Assembly: GCA_029961685.1 (NCBI GenBank)
Contig: JARWKL010000009.1
Span: forward strand, 10,177,258 to 10,241,257
Length of the DNA stretch: 64,000 nucleotides
Origin: Aristolochia californica
Taxonomy: Eukaryota; Streptophyta; Magnoliopsida; Piperales; Aristolochiaceae
Reading direction: 5' to 3'
In this document: piece after piece, positions 19,901-30,554 of the stretch
Numbering within the stretch: position 1 is the stretch's first letter
Layout of the letters: each line of letters begins with the position of its first letter
Translations under genes and position numbers: made by a program
The notes under the pieces: model-generated
The model's database searches: none
What the model saw: the letters and a program-made list of their open reading frames with translations, nothing else
Told to the model about the DNA's origin: nothing

Positions 19901-20886
19901 TTCTTACTTTATATGTAGATGATATTTTATTAGCCGGGAATGATATTCAGTTACACCAAGGTATAAAGACATGGTTGTTTCAGACATTTGATATGAAAGA
20001 CCTTAGGGAAGCTTCTTATATTCGTTGCATTAAAATTCTACGGGATAGAGCTTTGCAAAAATTGAGTTTGTCTCAAGAGAAGTATATCGACACTCTTCTG
20101 GATCGGTTTCACATGTCCAACTGTGTACAAGGTAAAGTACCTTATGATAACACTAAAAAGATGAGTCAGGTGGATTGTCCTTCTCGCCTCAAAGATAAGT
20201 TGGATGAATCTAAGTATCCATAGGCTTCTACTGTGGAGAGTTTTATGTATGCTCTTATATGTACAAGACTTGATCTTGCTTATGCTATTGGGGTTCATAG
20301 CCGGTTTCAGGCAAATCCAGGTTTCACTCATTAGAAAGGGGTTAAATGGGAAATGCGCTATCTAAAACAAACAAAGTCATATGTTTTGAATTATCGGGCA
20401 GACAAATTGGAATTGATTGGTTATTCCGACTCAGATTATCAAGGATGTATTGATACCTGCAAGTCTACTTCTGGTTTTATCTTTATGTTTGGTGGAGGTG
20501 CCATTTCTTGGAAAAGCAAGAAGCAAAACTCTGTCGCACAATCAACCTTGGAGGCAGAATATGTGGCTATGAACTTAGCTACAAGGGAGGTTGTCTATCT
20601 TCGCAAATTCTTGCGAAGTCTTCTAGTGGTAGACTGTGTGGAGCGACCTATTCCTCTTTTTTGTGATAACGTATCTGCTATTGCTATCATGAAAGATCCG
20701 AAGTGTCACTCCAAGGCTAAACATATCGAAGGGAAATACCACTACATAAGAGACATACTGAAGAAGGAGGAGGTTGTTATTTATAAAATATCTTCTCTGG
20801 ACAACTTTGTTGATCCACTAACCAAGTGTCTTCTCATGATTAGTTTCACTTTCCATGTGGGGAACATGGGTTTGATTTGTTTATAA
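16932..20886 (+). pseudogene. Copia H gag-pol, several stops and frameshifts
   Basis: From the ATG at 16932, gag reads KKNVFDGTNYVNWSQRVEL; a stop sits at 17097. The zinc knuckle CFFCNKPGHIKKYC is near 17720. Protease VDSGATICV is near 17868, just after a stop. Integrase (18253-18981) shows HSDICGP, LHTDRGGEY and NGTAERRNR, so all three catalytic acids remain. RT begins in 19067-19594 (KWIFTRKKN) and continues with DVKTAFLNG and YVDDILLAG (about 19913). RNase H (20353-20886) has GYSDSDYQGC, KSTSGF and AEYVAM. Several frames and stops mean no functional product, yet every domain is still readable. Confidence 0.88.
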
Positions 20887-21679
20887 TTGATGAGACCATG
20901 TAGGAGAACATTGTTTTGTATGCATAGTGGTCTCAATGATTTGTAATACTATGTCATGACATTGTAATTTATATTCCATGGAATGACCATTTTGAAAGAA
21001 TGATTTTAAAAGAATGCATATGCTTTTATGTGATAATATGAGTACTCAGTGTATGCCTTGAGATTTAGCTTCCCTATTAGGCATGCACTTGTACGTGTAT
21101 ATGTGAGGGTCTCAATAGGGAGTGACGGTTGAGTCTCTAAATTGTCTAGGCCAATGGGACTGCATAGGCACAATTTCCTTTACGGCTAATACTCATGCTG
21201 GTATAGATCTTTACCCTGAGCTCATGTACTGAGTATGCTATGGACGGTGAGATGCCTTGATGTCCAGCTTTTATATTAGGTATATACTTGTATGTATATA
21301 TAGAAGGGTCTCAATAGGAAGTTAGGGTTGGATGTCTAAATTATTTAGGCCTATGGTACTGATTAGGCACAGTTACCTTAGTGGCCAATACTCGAACTGG
21401 TACAGAGCTTTACCCTAAGTTCAGGTCCGAGTATGCTATGAATGGAGACCGCTGAACTTGCAAATTTGACAAGTATGGATTTGGTTTATTCCCCAGCCTT
21501 GGATATCTAAGATATATATTGTCTAGGTCCGGGTTAACTACACATGTATAACTACACATGTATATTAAAGTATTTAAGGTAATGCTTGTGGTCATGGTAT
21601 GGTTTTATGCTTCAAGATTGATTTTTTATGGTTTTTCAAAAATCGGAATTTGAAATGGATTTGAAACCAAGTGGGAGTT
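20887..21679 (+). repeat. Copia H 3' non-coding region with direct repeats
   Basis: It lies between RNase H and the polypurine tract and has no coding frame. Two imperfect direct repeats of about 190-197 bp start near 21040 and 21230, and a partial third starts near 21427. Each has GAGTATGC, GGGTCTCAATAGG, TCTAAATT and a GGTA.AG.(T)CTTTACCCT tail. Confidence 0.65.
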
Positions 21680-22249
21680 TGTTGGAATTATGGTTTCAAA
21701 TATATTATTTATGAAATAAAATTACCATGATTTGATAGACGTGGGGCCCACTTCTAGATGTTTTGTCATTGAATGTTCAGTACAGGGAATAATGGCCAGC
21801 AGATCCCCCTGTAGAGGTAGATTAATTGGTTGCATTGACTTAGTGGACATCCCTTGGGAATAAGGAGATGTATCTCTCTTGAGGGGATGTATCTTTCCTT
21901 AGAGGATGTATCTCTCCTAAGGGGATGTATCCTTATGAATAGTCATTAGTGCCACACCCTTTCGAAATCTATAAATTCCTCCATGGTCTTACAAGTGAGG
22001 CTAAGGCTATTTGTACACCCAGTTTGGCTGAATGGGAGCAAGCTTATCACTTGTAAACGAATTATCAAAGGTTATTTGGTGCACTTCAAGTTCTATTTAT
22101 ATTCTTCAAGATGAAAGTTATGCTCTCTTTATTCTTCTTATTTCAATTCTATGATATATGTATGGCTCTCATGATAAGGAAAATTATGAAGGATTTAATA
22201 TCTATTTCTATGATGTTTATTTTATTATTATTAGACATCAAGTCTAACA
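21680..22249 (+). repeat. Copia H 3' LTR
   Basis: It starts TGTTGGAATTATGG after the polypurine tract and ends AGTCTAACA. The terminal inverted repeat is intact, unlike the 5' copy. Confidence 0.93.
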
Positions 22250-23158
22250 GGTTTACCCTTAGAGCAAGAAGTGGTCAATCTTTACAAATCTAAAAATATC
22301 AAAGAAATGAGACTCTACTACCCTCTGCTGCAAGCTCTCAACGCACTCAGAGGATCCAACATTGAAGTCATCCTGGGCATCGAGCAGTACAGACTCCATG
22401 AACTCGCCAACAACCCTTCTGCCGCAACCACTTGGGTCCAAAACAACGTTCGAAACTACTGGTCTGGCATCCATTTGAAATACATCGGCATTGGGAATGA
22501 AGAAATCCCCGGCCGTAATGCTCAGTTCATCCTTCCCACCATGCGCAACGTCTATAACACGATTAAAGCCACTGGTCTACATAACCAGATTAAGGTGTCA
22601 ACAGAAGTTGCCACGAGCGTCGTGGTAGATTCTTACCCCCCTTCAAAGGGCCAGTTCTCACCTCAAGCTCGACCCATAATGGAACAAATTCTACGGTTTT
22701 TGACCGACACAGGCGCTCCACTTCTTGCCAATGTCAACCCTTACTTCAGTTAAAAAGATAGCAGAGGTTCCATATCTCTTCCTTATGCCTTGTTCACTGC
22801 CCCACAACCTATCAGGTAAGATCTTCCTTATCGGTACCAAAACCTTTTTTATGCCATTACCGACGCTCTATACGCAGCCGTGGAGAAGATGAATGTCGTC
22901 GGAGTGCCCATTGTTGTGTCCGAGAGTGGTTGGCCATCGGCAGGGAACGCCGCAACCACCATCACAAATGCGAAGACTTACAACCAGAACTTGATTCCAC
23001 ATGCAAGGCAAGGGACACCAAGGAGGCCAGGAAAGGGTATAGAGACTTACGTCTTTGCTATGTTCAATGAGAACAACAAACAGCCGCCAGGAGAAGAGCG
23101 CAATTTTGGGCTCTTTTATCCTAATAAACAACCTGTTTATCCTGTCACATTCCCTTGA
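22250..23158 (+). pseudogene. Beta-1,3-glucanase (GH17) 3' part, two premature stops
   Basis: The frame resumes after copia H with LPLEQEVVNLYKS and continues in one phase to YPVTFP and a stop at 23158. Both GH17 catalytic glutamates are encoded: the acid/base Glu in GIGNEE (22499-22501) and the nucleophile in [11 protein letters not shown] (22922-22924). The family motifs [10 protein letters not shown] and [11 protein letters not shown] are present. TAA codons at 22751-22753 and 22817-22819 fall in the NVNPYFS...LFTAPQP region. With the copia insertion and lost start this is a dead gene. Total length (about 340 codons) matches the family, so nothing large is deleted. Confidence 0.9.
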
Positions 23159-23287
23159 GGATCATTTGTGGAAGCCATGGGATCGACATATAGAACTGAA
23201 TAAGAACAACTTGGTCCTAGATGGAAGACCAAGAACTAAATAAGTGATGTCTAAACAAGTAGTTTGGGTGAGATAGCGCTCAGTTTG
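23159..23287 (+). other. GH17 3' flank
   Basis: About 130 bp after the stop, ending at the target site (ATTAC) of the non-coding LTR element. No polyadenylation signal is convincing. Confidence 0.4.
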
Positions 23288-23292
23288 ATTAC

Positions 23293-23733
23293 TGTTGGAA
23301 GATAAGATCAAGCCCACACGACCAAGGAAGGCCCACATATCTAAGATTACTATAAGATGGGCCACATGACCAAGGAAGACCCACAAGATGGGCCCAAGCC
23401 CATAAGAAGTAGGACCCACAATGATTACCATGAGTTGGCATCCTTATCACATATGTTGGAAGATCAAGAAGGAGTCGCAAAAGTATCTTATCTTATGGTC
23501 ACGTCAAAGAAGAGTTTTAGTTTGAGTTATGTTTGTCTTTTATCTACATTGAGTTATTTAATTATGCTAGGACTTATCTTTAAGTGTTAGAGTTTGGATG
23601 TAATTGGGACAAGGGTAGTTTTATTGTAATTTGACTCTACTACCTTCCTCTATTATAAATAGAGGTTCATGTACTTTGATTACAACAAGTTATTAATGTC
23701 AATGAAGTATTTCACTTTTCCATAAATTTAACA
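23293..23733 (+). repeat. 5' LTR of the non-autonomous element
   Basis: TGTTGGAAGAT...TTTAACA. It contains the near-palindromic TATA region CCTCTATTATAAATAGAGG at 23647-23665. Confidence 0.92.
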
Positions 23734-25111
23734 TGGTATCAGAGCAGGTTCTATGAGCTGACTTGGTCAACTCACGGAGGTAATGTGATCCTTTTCTCTA
23801 AACCCTAAACCCTAAGTCTAGGTTCGTAGTTATTTTTTTAGTCCCTATATCCATAGTTTTCTTTGTGGTTTTTACCTCTATACGGAGTTTTTCATATTGA
23901 AAATTATATATTGACAGAAAGATATTTGAGTCTAGTTTCCAAATAAAAATGATTTTTTCCAATCGGAGTTATCTACAGAGAGATGTTGATATTTGAATGA
24001 TAGAAGGTCAGATTGAAAAAAGGTTCGAGCAGCAGCAGCAATCTTTAGATTCCGAGGTATTTTTTGCTATCAAGAACTAGACTTTATATGGAGAAATATA
24101 TATCAAAAGAAATATCTGTAATTATATTCTTTTACCTATTCAAATTTTTTTTTATCTGAGTTATCTACAAAGAGAAATCGATATTTGAAGCAGCAAAGGT
24201 CAGATTAAAAAAGAGGTTCGAGCGGCAGCAAAAAGCTTCAAATTATGAGGTATTTTATGATATAAAAAAAGAGACTTTATATGGAGAATTATATATCAAA
24301 AGAAAGATACGTAAGTTTATTTTTCTTACCTATTTAACCAATTCTCGGTATGATTTTTTTATAAGGAGATTATTCTTGGAAGAGTCGATGGTCATTCCAG
24401 AAAGAAAAGGAGAAACAGTACTTAGTTCGGCCAGATGACAGAGACCGAAATATATAAGATTATTTATCTTCTAATAATTATATTTTATGAAGAGAAGTTA
24501 TGCTTGAATGAAAGGTATTTAAGTATAATTTCATAATGAGAAAATTTCATGTTAATCTGATCTATATTTAAATAAATATTCACATTGGAAGAATCAAAGG
24601 TCAAGCTGGTATTCTGTTACATTGAAAATCCGAATTTAAGCAGATTGTTTAGTGTCATTTTTTGAGTTGATATATCATGAAAATATCTCACTTCTCCCAG
24701 GTTTGAGGGATTATTTATACATCTCTGTTATTTGGGCCTATTGCTACATCTATGATATTTGGTTTATGATATTTGGTTCATGCTGGGATCACTGCCATTA
24801 CTTCCCAGCTTGAGGGGGAGAAGTACATGCAGTACAAGAAAGAGGTATTTATTCCTTATGTTGTGGATAAGTTTATGTGACCAAAATATTCAAGAAAGGG
24901 GGAGCACAAAAGATGAAGCTTGTGCATCTAAGAAAAAAATATTTATATCGGATTATGATTATTTCATGGGTCCTTCTACAAGATTTATTATTTTGGTTCA
25001 TGTTATATGTATTGGAAGATGGTCGTGTTATATTCAGTTGTAGCTATTATGTCTCTTTGGGGACATTATTATTGAAGAAGAGGTGACCTCATGTTATCAT
25101 TTATTTTACCC

Positions 25112-25228
25112 CATCAAAAAGATAAAAATTATTTGTGGTTGGGAGTCCATGACAGAGGAACTTCATTCCCGTCAAAAAGATCAAAATTATTTGTGGTTGG
25201 AAGTCCATGATGGAGGAACTTACTATTA
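25112..25228 (+). repeat. Tandem duplication (about 58 bp, two copies)
   Basis: Two copies of TCAAAAAGAT.AAAATTATTT followed by GTGGTTGG.AGTCCATGA and GAGGAACTT lie in the interior of the non-autonomous element. Confidence 0.8.
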
Positions 25229-25599
25229 CATCCATGTTACGCGCCCCCCCTCCTGTAATGGCTTTTATGACTCCTACCACTTGAGAGTTGTTGTCCTGTG
25301 GAGGGACACGGTGGTGGACACTTCAGAGCAATGCCGTTAGACACACTACCGATAGAAGACAGAGTGTACCCTACATCCAGCATTAGGACTGGAGTATGAA
25401 GCAATGACTTACCGGCTAGGAGTGATTTTTACTCTCACTTATGCCATAGAGCCTCATGGAAGGATGCAATAGCATGAGGGGGAATGTTGGAAGATGAAGG
25501 CATATTAGAAGATGTGCCATTTTATACAAAAATATTTTATACATCAGTTGCAGCAAGCTGGGAGTTCATGTTGTTCTCTCACCCCCAGCTTGAGGGGAG

Positions 25600-26039
25600 T
25601 GTTGGAAGATCAGCTCAAGCCCACACGACCAAGGAAGGCCCACATATCTAAGATTATTATAAGATGGGTCACACGACCAAGGGAGACCTACAAGATGGGC
25701 CCAAACCCATGAGAAGTAAGACCCACAATGATTACCATGAGCCGGTATCCTTATCACATAAGTTGGAAGATCAAGAAGGACTCACAAAAGTATCTTATCT
25801 TATGGTCAAGTCAAAGAAGAGTTTTAGTTTGAGTTATGTTTGTCTTTTATTTATATTGAGTTATTTAATTATGCTAGGACTTATCTTTAAGTGTTAGAGT
25901 TTGGGTGAAATTGGGACAAGGGTAGTTTATTATACTTGGACTCTACTACCTTCCTCTATTATAAATAGAGGTTCATGTACTCTGATTACAACAAGTTATT
26001 GATGTCAATGAAGTATTTCACTTTTTCATAAATTCAATA
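25600..26039 (+). repeat. 3' LTR of the non-autonomous element
   Basis: Collinear with 23293-23733. The terminal AACA has become AATA. It is followed by the target duplication ATTAC. Confidence 0.92.
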
Positions 26040-26044
26040 ATTAC

Positions 26045-26657
26045 TAAATCTGAAACTTAATGAACGTTACGTGCTGTATAACATCGTTACTTCCAAAACC
26101 TATATAATTCGGATAAGCCTGACGCTGGCCACATTCAAAAGGGCTTTTTTTTAAAGTGTTTTGGAGAACAAAACAATGTTCTCCCTTACACCCCTCTTTC
26201 ATCTTCTCAACGAAATGACATAGAAAGTTGCAGAATCTTTACCAGAATTTTTTTTTATTAAAGTGTTTGATCTTGCTAACAACGTCATCTCAGGACGGAT
26301 ATAGTCTTTTAAAGATGTGAATCTTCCAGTCATCGACTTGGAGAAGAAGTGTCTTCTTCTCGCTATCTTGTCTCAAAATCAGTGGTAGACTAGCGGTCAT
26401 GGAAAAGAAAATGAAAAACCTCAAAAATTAATAGAAAATTGAATAGAAAATGAGCTCATCTCTGAGTCTTTAAAGCGATCAAAGTTGTGGTAACCCAAGG
26501 AAAGTGCCAGGAAGCTTAAAATCATTGTTGACCTGCGAGCTTGACACCAAACTCATACAGGGCTTTACCTTTTGAGCATTCAATAGCTATCGATTTTCAA
26601 ATGGGTGGGAGGAAATCGTCACATCTGTGTATACCTCTTTCTTCTATAAAATCAACA
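26045..26657. other. Spacer upstream of the possible second GH17 exon
   Basis: No gene or repeat is recognised. TCTATAAAATC (26643-26653) is TATA-like but only about 10 bp from the first ATG. Confidence 0.3.
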
Positions 26658-26778
26658 ATGAGCCTAGCTAGGACCATCACTATCTCCATGGCTATCTTCT
26701 CCTTATCCACATGTAACCTTTTCATGGCGGCAACTTTCCTTCAAGTGGGAGTTCTGATTTCCATCTCTGGTCTCGCAG
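26658..26778 (+). pseudogene. Possible signal-peptide exon of a second GH17 glucanase
   Basis: In-frame ATGs at 26658, 26688 and 26724 lead into MAATFLQVGVLISISGLAG, a typical secretory signal. GCAG|GT at 26778-26780 is a donor site in phase 1, as in the glucanase at 15327. The family commonly has a hydrophobic leader with an AAA.LLVGLL-like core ending in GA(Q) at this intron. No exon 2 follows: the sequence turns AT-rich. If right, the locus once held a tandem glucanase pair. An unrelated secreted protein remains possible. Confidence 0.4.
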
Positions 26779-26822
26779 GTTATTTTCTGTCTTTCTCATC
26801 GATGTACTACTCGTATATCTAA

Positions 26823-27239
26823 ACTTATTCATGGTTTTGCTACCTGTAATCGTAAAGCTTAAGATGCATGATTTTGTATAACTCGATGCTAGTAATATCT
26901 GAGTCCTGTATTTGAGGACTAAGATTAACTTAATTGATCAAAGAAAATTTTAGCATACTACCCATTTTTTATAAATAATAATACTAATAAACTTTTTAAT
27001 TTAATTAAAATAATACCCAACTTTGACCTGTCAACTACACATGTATACACACAAAAGTGACTTGTAAGCTTTGACCCCTTACATAGCACCACGTCATCAC
27101 TCCACATCAGCATCTGAAGAGTCTTACACCATGTCACCCACAACGTCATAAGTAATGCACATCATCCTTCATGTAGATGACACATCATCTACCACGCCCT
27201 CCACACTAATTTGCTTTTTTCTTTCATTTTTTTTTCATG
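26823..27239. other. AT-rich spacer, nothing recognised
   Basis: No coding frame of interest. It contains short GC-richer stretches with CACGTCATCA-like motifs (27092, 27188). Confidence 0.3.
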
Positions 27240-28221
27240 ATTGATTTAGGTTATTTTATAATAAAAATAATTTAAACATTAATATCTGGTTTTAAAAATT
27301 TTTGCACATTTCATTTCAATACCTTCACATTAATAAAATAAAAATAAAAAAATTGATTAATAAAAAAATTTAATTTTTTTAAAATAATTAATACCTTATT
27401 TTTCTTAATACCTTATTAATAACTTAATACCTCAAAGTAATTATTTTAAATTAAGATATTATTTAATTTTATAAATTATTTTTTAAAATTCTTATTTGTT
27501 GGTACAAATTTTCTACCTTCTTTTTTATAATAAAAAATCTAAAATTCGTCCATTAATTAATTAAAAATATTAATCTTACCTATTTAACACCTTTTTATGA
27601 TCAATTTAAAATATTTTTAATTAAAAAATAATTTGAAAATTTTATTTATTTTATTTATTTTAAAATCTAATTTATCTGCATGCGCCTTATTACATGATAT
27701 TTACAATAATAAATTATAAAATAAGTATATTAATTAAAAAATTTACTCTTACCTATTTAACACCTTTTAATTATCTATTTAAAATTTTATTAGTTGAAAA
27801 AATATTTGAAAAAATTATTTTAGAGTTTACTAATCTAATTTATTGGTACATGTTTTATTACCTTATCGAAACACAGTTCATTACCTTTAATTTATTAAAT
27901 AAAATATAAATTTGAATATTAATTATTATAAAACGATCTTCAAATCTGATTAACACCTACGATTATCGATTTAAGATATTTTCAAATTTTAAAAATATTT
28001 TTAAAAAGATATTTTAGTTTTTAATAATCTTATTTTTCAGTACATGTTTTATTACCTTCAACTTATTGTAATAAAGTATAAATTTGTTTTACTATATAAT
28101 AAAAAATATAGCATTATATATTAAAAACGATTTTTTTAAATATTAGAAATTTTTATTTAATTTTTAAAAATCTTATGTCGGTACATGTTTGTTTACCTTC
28201 TATTTATTTTAATAAATTATA

Positions 28222-28254
<33 letters not shown>

Positions 28255-28450
28255 CTTATAAAAAATTATATTCTAATCAATTTAATACCTTTCATTATCG
28301 ATTTAATATTTTTTTCAATTTTTTTATTTTAAATTATTTTTTTAAATCTTATTTTGTTTGTATACGTTTTATTACCTTATAATTATTATAATAAGATATA
28401 AATTTTAGATATTAATTATTAAAAAAACTCTATTTAATTTAATTAACACC
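27240..28450. repeat. Degenerate AT-rich tandem array 1
   Basis: A landmark resembling GGTACATGTTTTATTACCTT recurs at about 27500, 27672, 27843, 28038, 28175 and 28358, a spacing of roughly 137-195 bp. Between landmarks the order (AATTAATTAAAAA, CTTACCTATTTAACACCTTT, ATTATCGATTTAAAATATTTT) repeats. Units are diverged and short frames inside are compositional. A (TA)n run lies at 28220-28253. Confidence 0.65.
28220..28253. repeat. (TA)n microsatellite
   Basis: About 16 uninterrupted AT/TA dinucleotides inside array 1. Confidence 0.9.
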
Positions 28451-29230
28451 TTTAATTTCATTACTCCAATCAACCAACCATAAAAAAATTCTTCTTTTAC
28501 TTAAAAGTTTGTAACATAATATAATAAGTGCACATGAAGAAGTCATAAAAAAAAACTCATTGCGTCCATTTCCTTATATCCACATTTTTGTAGATGCGTA
28601 TATTGCCTAATGTGAAACATATTGAATCACATCAGAAACATAGAAAAATAAATAAGCCTTGGTGTAGCGTTTTCTAAAATTTACCTTGATTTTAAATACT
28701 TTCATGGTTGTTTGAAATTTTAGTAATACAAAAGCACATAATGAGGGTGTTCAGAAAGCGCCTTATCCCAACCATACACTAAATTCTTTCATTTATGCCT
28801 GCTTTTTTTTCCTAGATTCACAAACCATAAATGAAGATTCCCTCTGTTATCCTTTTCCATACTGCCTCAAAAGCATACCTCCAGATTCCAACTCCCAACC
28901 GTCTACAACATGAATACTTGAAACTTCCCAAAAGTACCTACAAAATCATAAACAAAAGCTAAGAGGAACTTTCCAAAGTAGCAATATAAAAGAAAATTAA
29001 GAATTCGCCTACACTAAAGACTCTTAACATCAGAATCACAGTAAAGGTTACTAGTGCATTCCCGAGCATGAAATATATAAAATAAAATAAAAACAACTCC
29101 AAAAATCATTCATACCTGTACAATATCTGTTTTATTTTTGCAATCACTACACTCAATTGAATTATTTTTAAGGTTTGTAATGGCAATCAACAACTGACAT
29201 GAAACATAAATTGCACAAAGTTTCACTTAT
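28451..29230. other. Intergenic, nothing recognised
   Basis: No gene, LTR or tandem repeat can be supported. CAGATTCC-type GC-richer patches near 28850-28900 do not form a conserved frame. Confidence 0.3.
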
Positions 29231-29231
29231 T

Positions 29232-29320
29232 GTTGGAAGATGGGCCCATGTCCACACGACCAAGGAAGGCCCACATGTCCAAGTGTGTGGAAGATGGGCT
29301 CAAGCCCATAGACCAAGAGG
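29232..29320 (+). repeat. LTR-derived fragment related to the 23293 element
   Basis: TGTTGGAAGATGGGCCCATG and CACACGACCAAGGAAGGCCCACAT match the U3 start of the non-autonomous element. GTGTGGAAGATGGGCTCAAGCCCA then repeats the motif. Only about 90 bp survive. Confidence 0.6.
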
Positions 29321-29419
29321 TAGAGTAACTTTTTTTATAATATACTGAAATACAACATATATACCTAAACAGATAATTAACCAAAACAAACATGGTTACT
29401 ACACTAATAAGCAATTTAA

Positions 29420-30190
29420 TGTAGAATTAAAAATATAAAATAAGATATTATATTAATTAATGATTGTAGTTTATTGTACATTAATACAATAATTACGTGT
29501 GACAATTAACTGTGCACTAATTAATTATAAAAATAAATAAATAAAAAGTAAAAAATAACATAAATAAATAAATAAATATATTAATTTCATAAGATATATT
29601 TTAAAATAAAAATAATAATTAAACAAAAATAATTAATCAAATGTTAACTTTAATAGTATTTTAATTACCACTCTTAAATCACTAATTTAATACAGTAATA
29701 AAAAATGAATATAATAAATAAATAAATATATTATTTTATCAATAACACAGGATAGATTCTTAGGTGTTATTAATTAATAACAAATTTCCACAAAATTTAA
29801 AACCATTGGTTTAATTAATTATAAAAAATAGAATAATTAAACAAAATAATTGATCAAATGTTTACTTAATAATATTTTAATTATCACTATTAATTCACTA
29901 ATTTAATAAAATAATAAAAAATGAATATAATAAATAAATAAATATTTTATTTTGTTACTAACGCAAGATAGATATTTTTGTAGTATTAATTAATAATATA
30001 TTTTCATAAAATTAAAAACCATTAGTTTAATTAATTATAAAAAATAGAATAATTAAAAAAAATTTGATCAAATGCTTACTTTAACAATATTTTAATTACT
30101 AGTTTTAATTTTCTAATTTAATATAGTAATAAAATAAATAAATAAATAAGTATATTCTATTTTATTAATAACATCAGATAGATTATTAAT
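29420..30190. repeat. AT-rich tandem array 2 (about 215 bp units, three or more copies)
   Basis: ATCAAATG landmarks at 29636, 29853 and 30067 are spaced 217 and 214 bp. Each is followed by TTTAATAATATTTTAATTA-like sequence, AATTTAATA.AGTAATAAA, (AAAT)n and ACA.GATAGAT. The unit differs from array 1. The array borders the Harbinger pseudogene C-terminus. Confidence 0.7.
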
Positions 30191-30385
30191 AACATATATA
30201 TAATTAAAAATTTAAAAACATGCTTGATAATGAATCGAGTTATTCGTAATAGTCCACAATTTATAACATAAAAGCAAACATTTAGATAATAATGAGTTTG
30301 TGCCTTTAATATTAAAATAATCAAGTTACTCGTTTAGTACATATGAAAGACAACATACATGTTCAAAAGCAGTAAGATACAATAA

Positions 30386-30554
30386 TCAATAATCATTCCA
30401 CATGTGAGTCGCTAAGGCATCTCGGTATTGTGCAACTCTTGTGGATTGTAATGCACGTTGCCTCTGAATATTTGTTGATTGGTTGTCTTCATCCACAAGA
30501 CTATTGCTATCATCGCTATCTTTATCATTATTTACACCTTATTCGACCTCATCA
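30386..30554 (-). pseudogene. PIF/Harbinger transposase (HARBI1-like), C-terminal segment
   Basis: On the minus strand, directly after the gypsy F target site, the frame reads an acidic linker (DSDDSNSLVDEDN) and ends RVAQYRDALATHMWNDY plus TGA at 30386-30388. The final RD.LA..MWNDY pattern is the usual C-terminus of plant Harbinger nucleases. It joins in one phase to 42365-42711 when gypsy F and one 5 bp target copy are left out, though stops occur in the linker. Confidence 0.78.

Larger units (their letters stand above)
15463..22249 (+). mobile_element. Ty1/copia element H, complete, inserted in the GH17 gene
   Basis: The two LTRs (15463-16033 and 21680-22249) are collinear and differ at roughly 30 of 570 positions by my count, so the insertion is of moderate age. 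A polypurine tract (AAGTGGGAGTT, 21670-21679) precedes the 3' LTR. No clear primer site follows the 5' LTR; the best candidate, TTGGTATCTTAGAG, is 20 bp inside. The 5 bp flanks TATCT and GGTTT match poorly, but removing the element plus 5 bp restores the glucanase frame exactly. Pol has several stops. Confidence 0.92.
23293..26039 (+). mobile_element. Non-autonomous LTR retrotransposon (LARD-like, 2.75 kb)
   Basis: LTRs at 23293-23733 and 25600-26039 are nearly identical in sequence and length. The primer site TGGTATCAGAGC (23734-23745) and a polypurine tract (TTGAGGGGAG, ending 25599) are perfect. A perfect 5 bp target duplication, ATTAC, flanks it (23288-23292 and 26040-26044). The 1.85 kb interior has no gag or pol similarity in any frame. 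The LTR shares its TATA/R region with copia J (45788-46424), so a copia partner probably supplied the proteins. It lies just downstream of the dead GH17 gene. Confidence 0.9.

Noticed and set aside
24759..25340. Frames in the interior of the 23293 element considered as gag
   Set aside because: No zinc knuckle, protease or other retroelement motif; frames end quickly and use biased composition.
27694..28382. Ile/Phe/Tyr-rich frames in the AT-rich array considered as membrane proteins
   Set aside because: They follow the tandem repeat and (TA)n composition, with no conserved start or motif.
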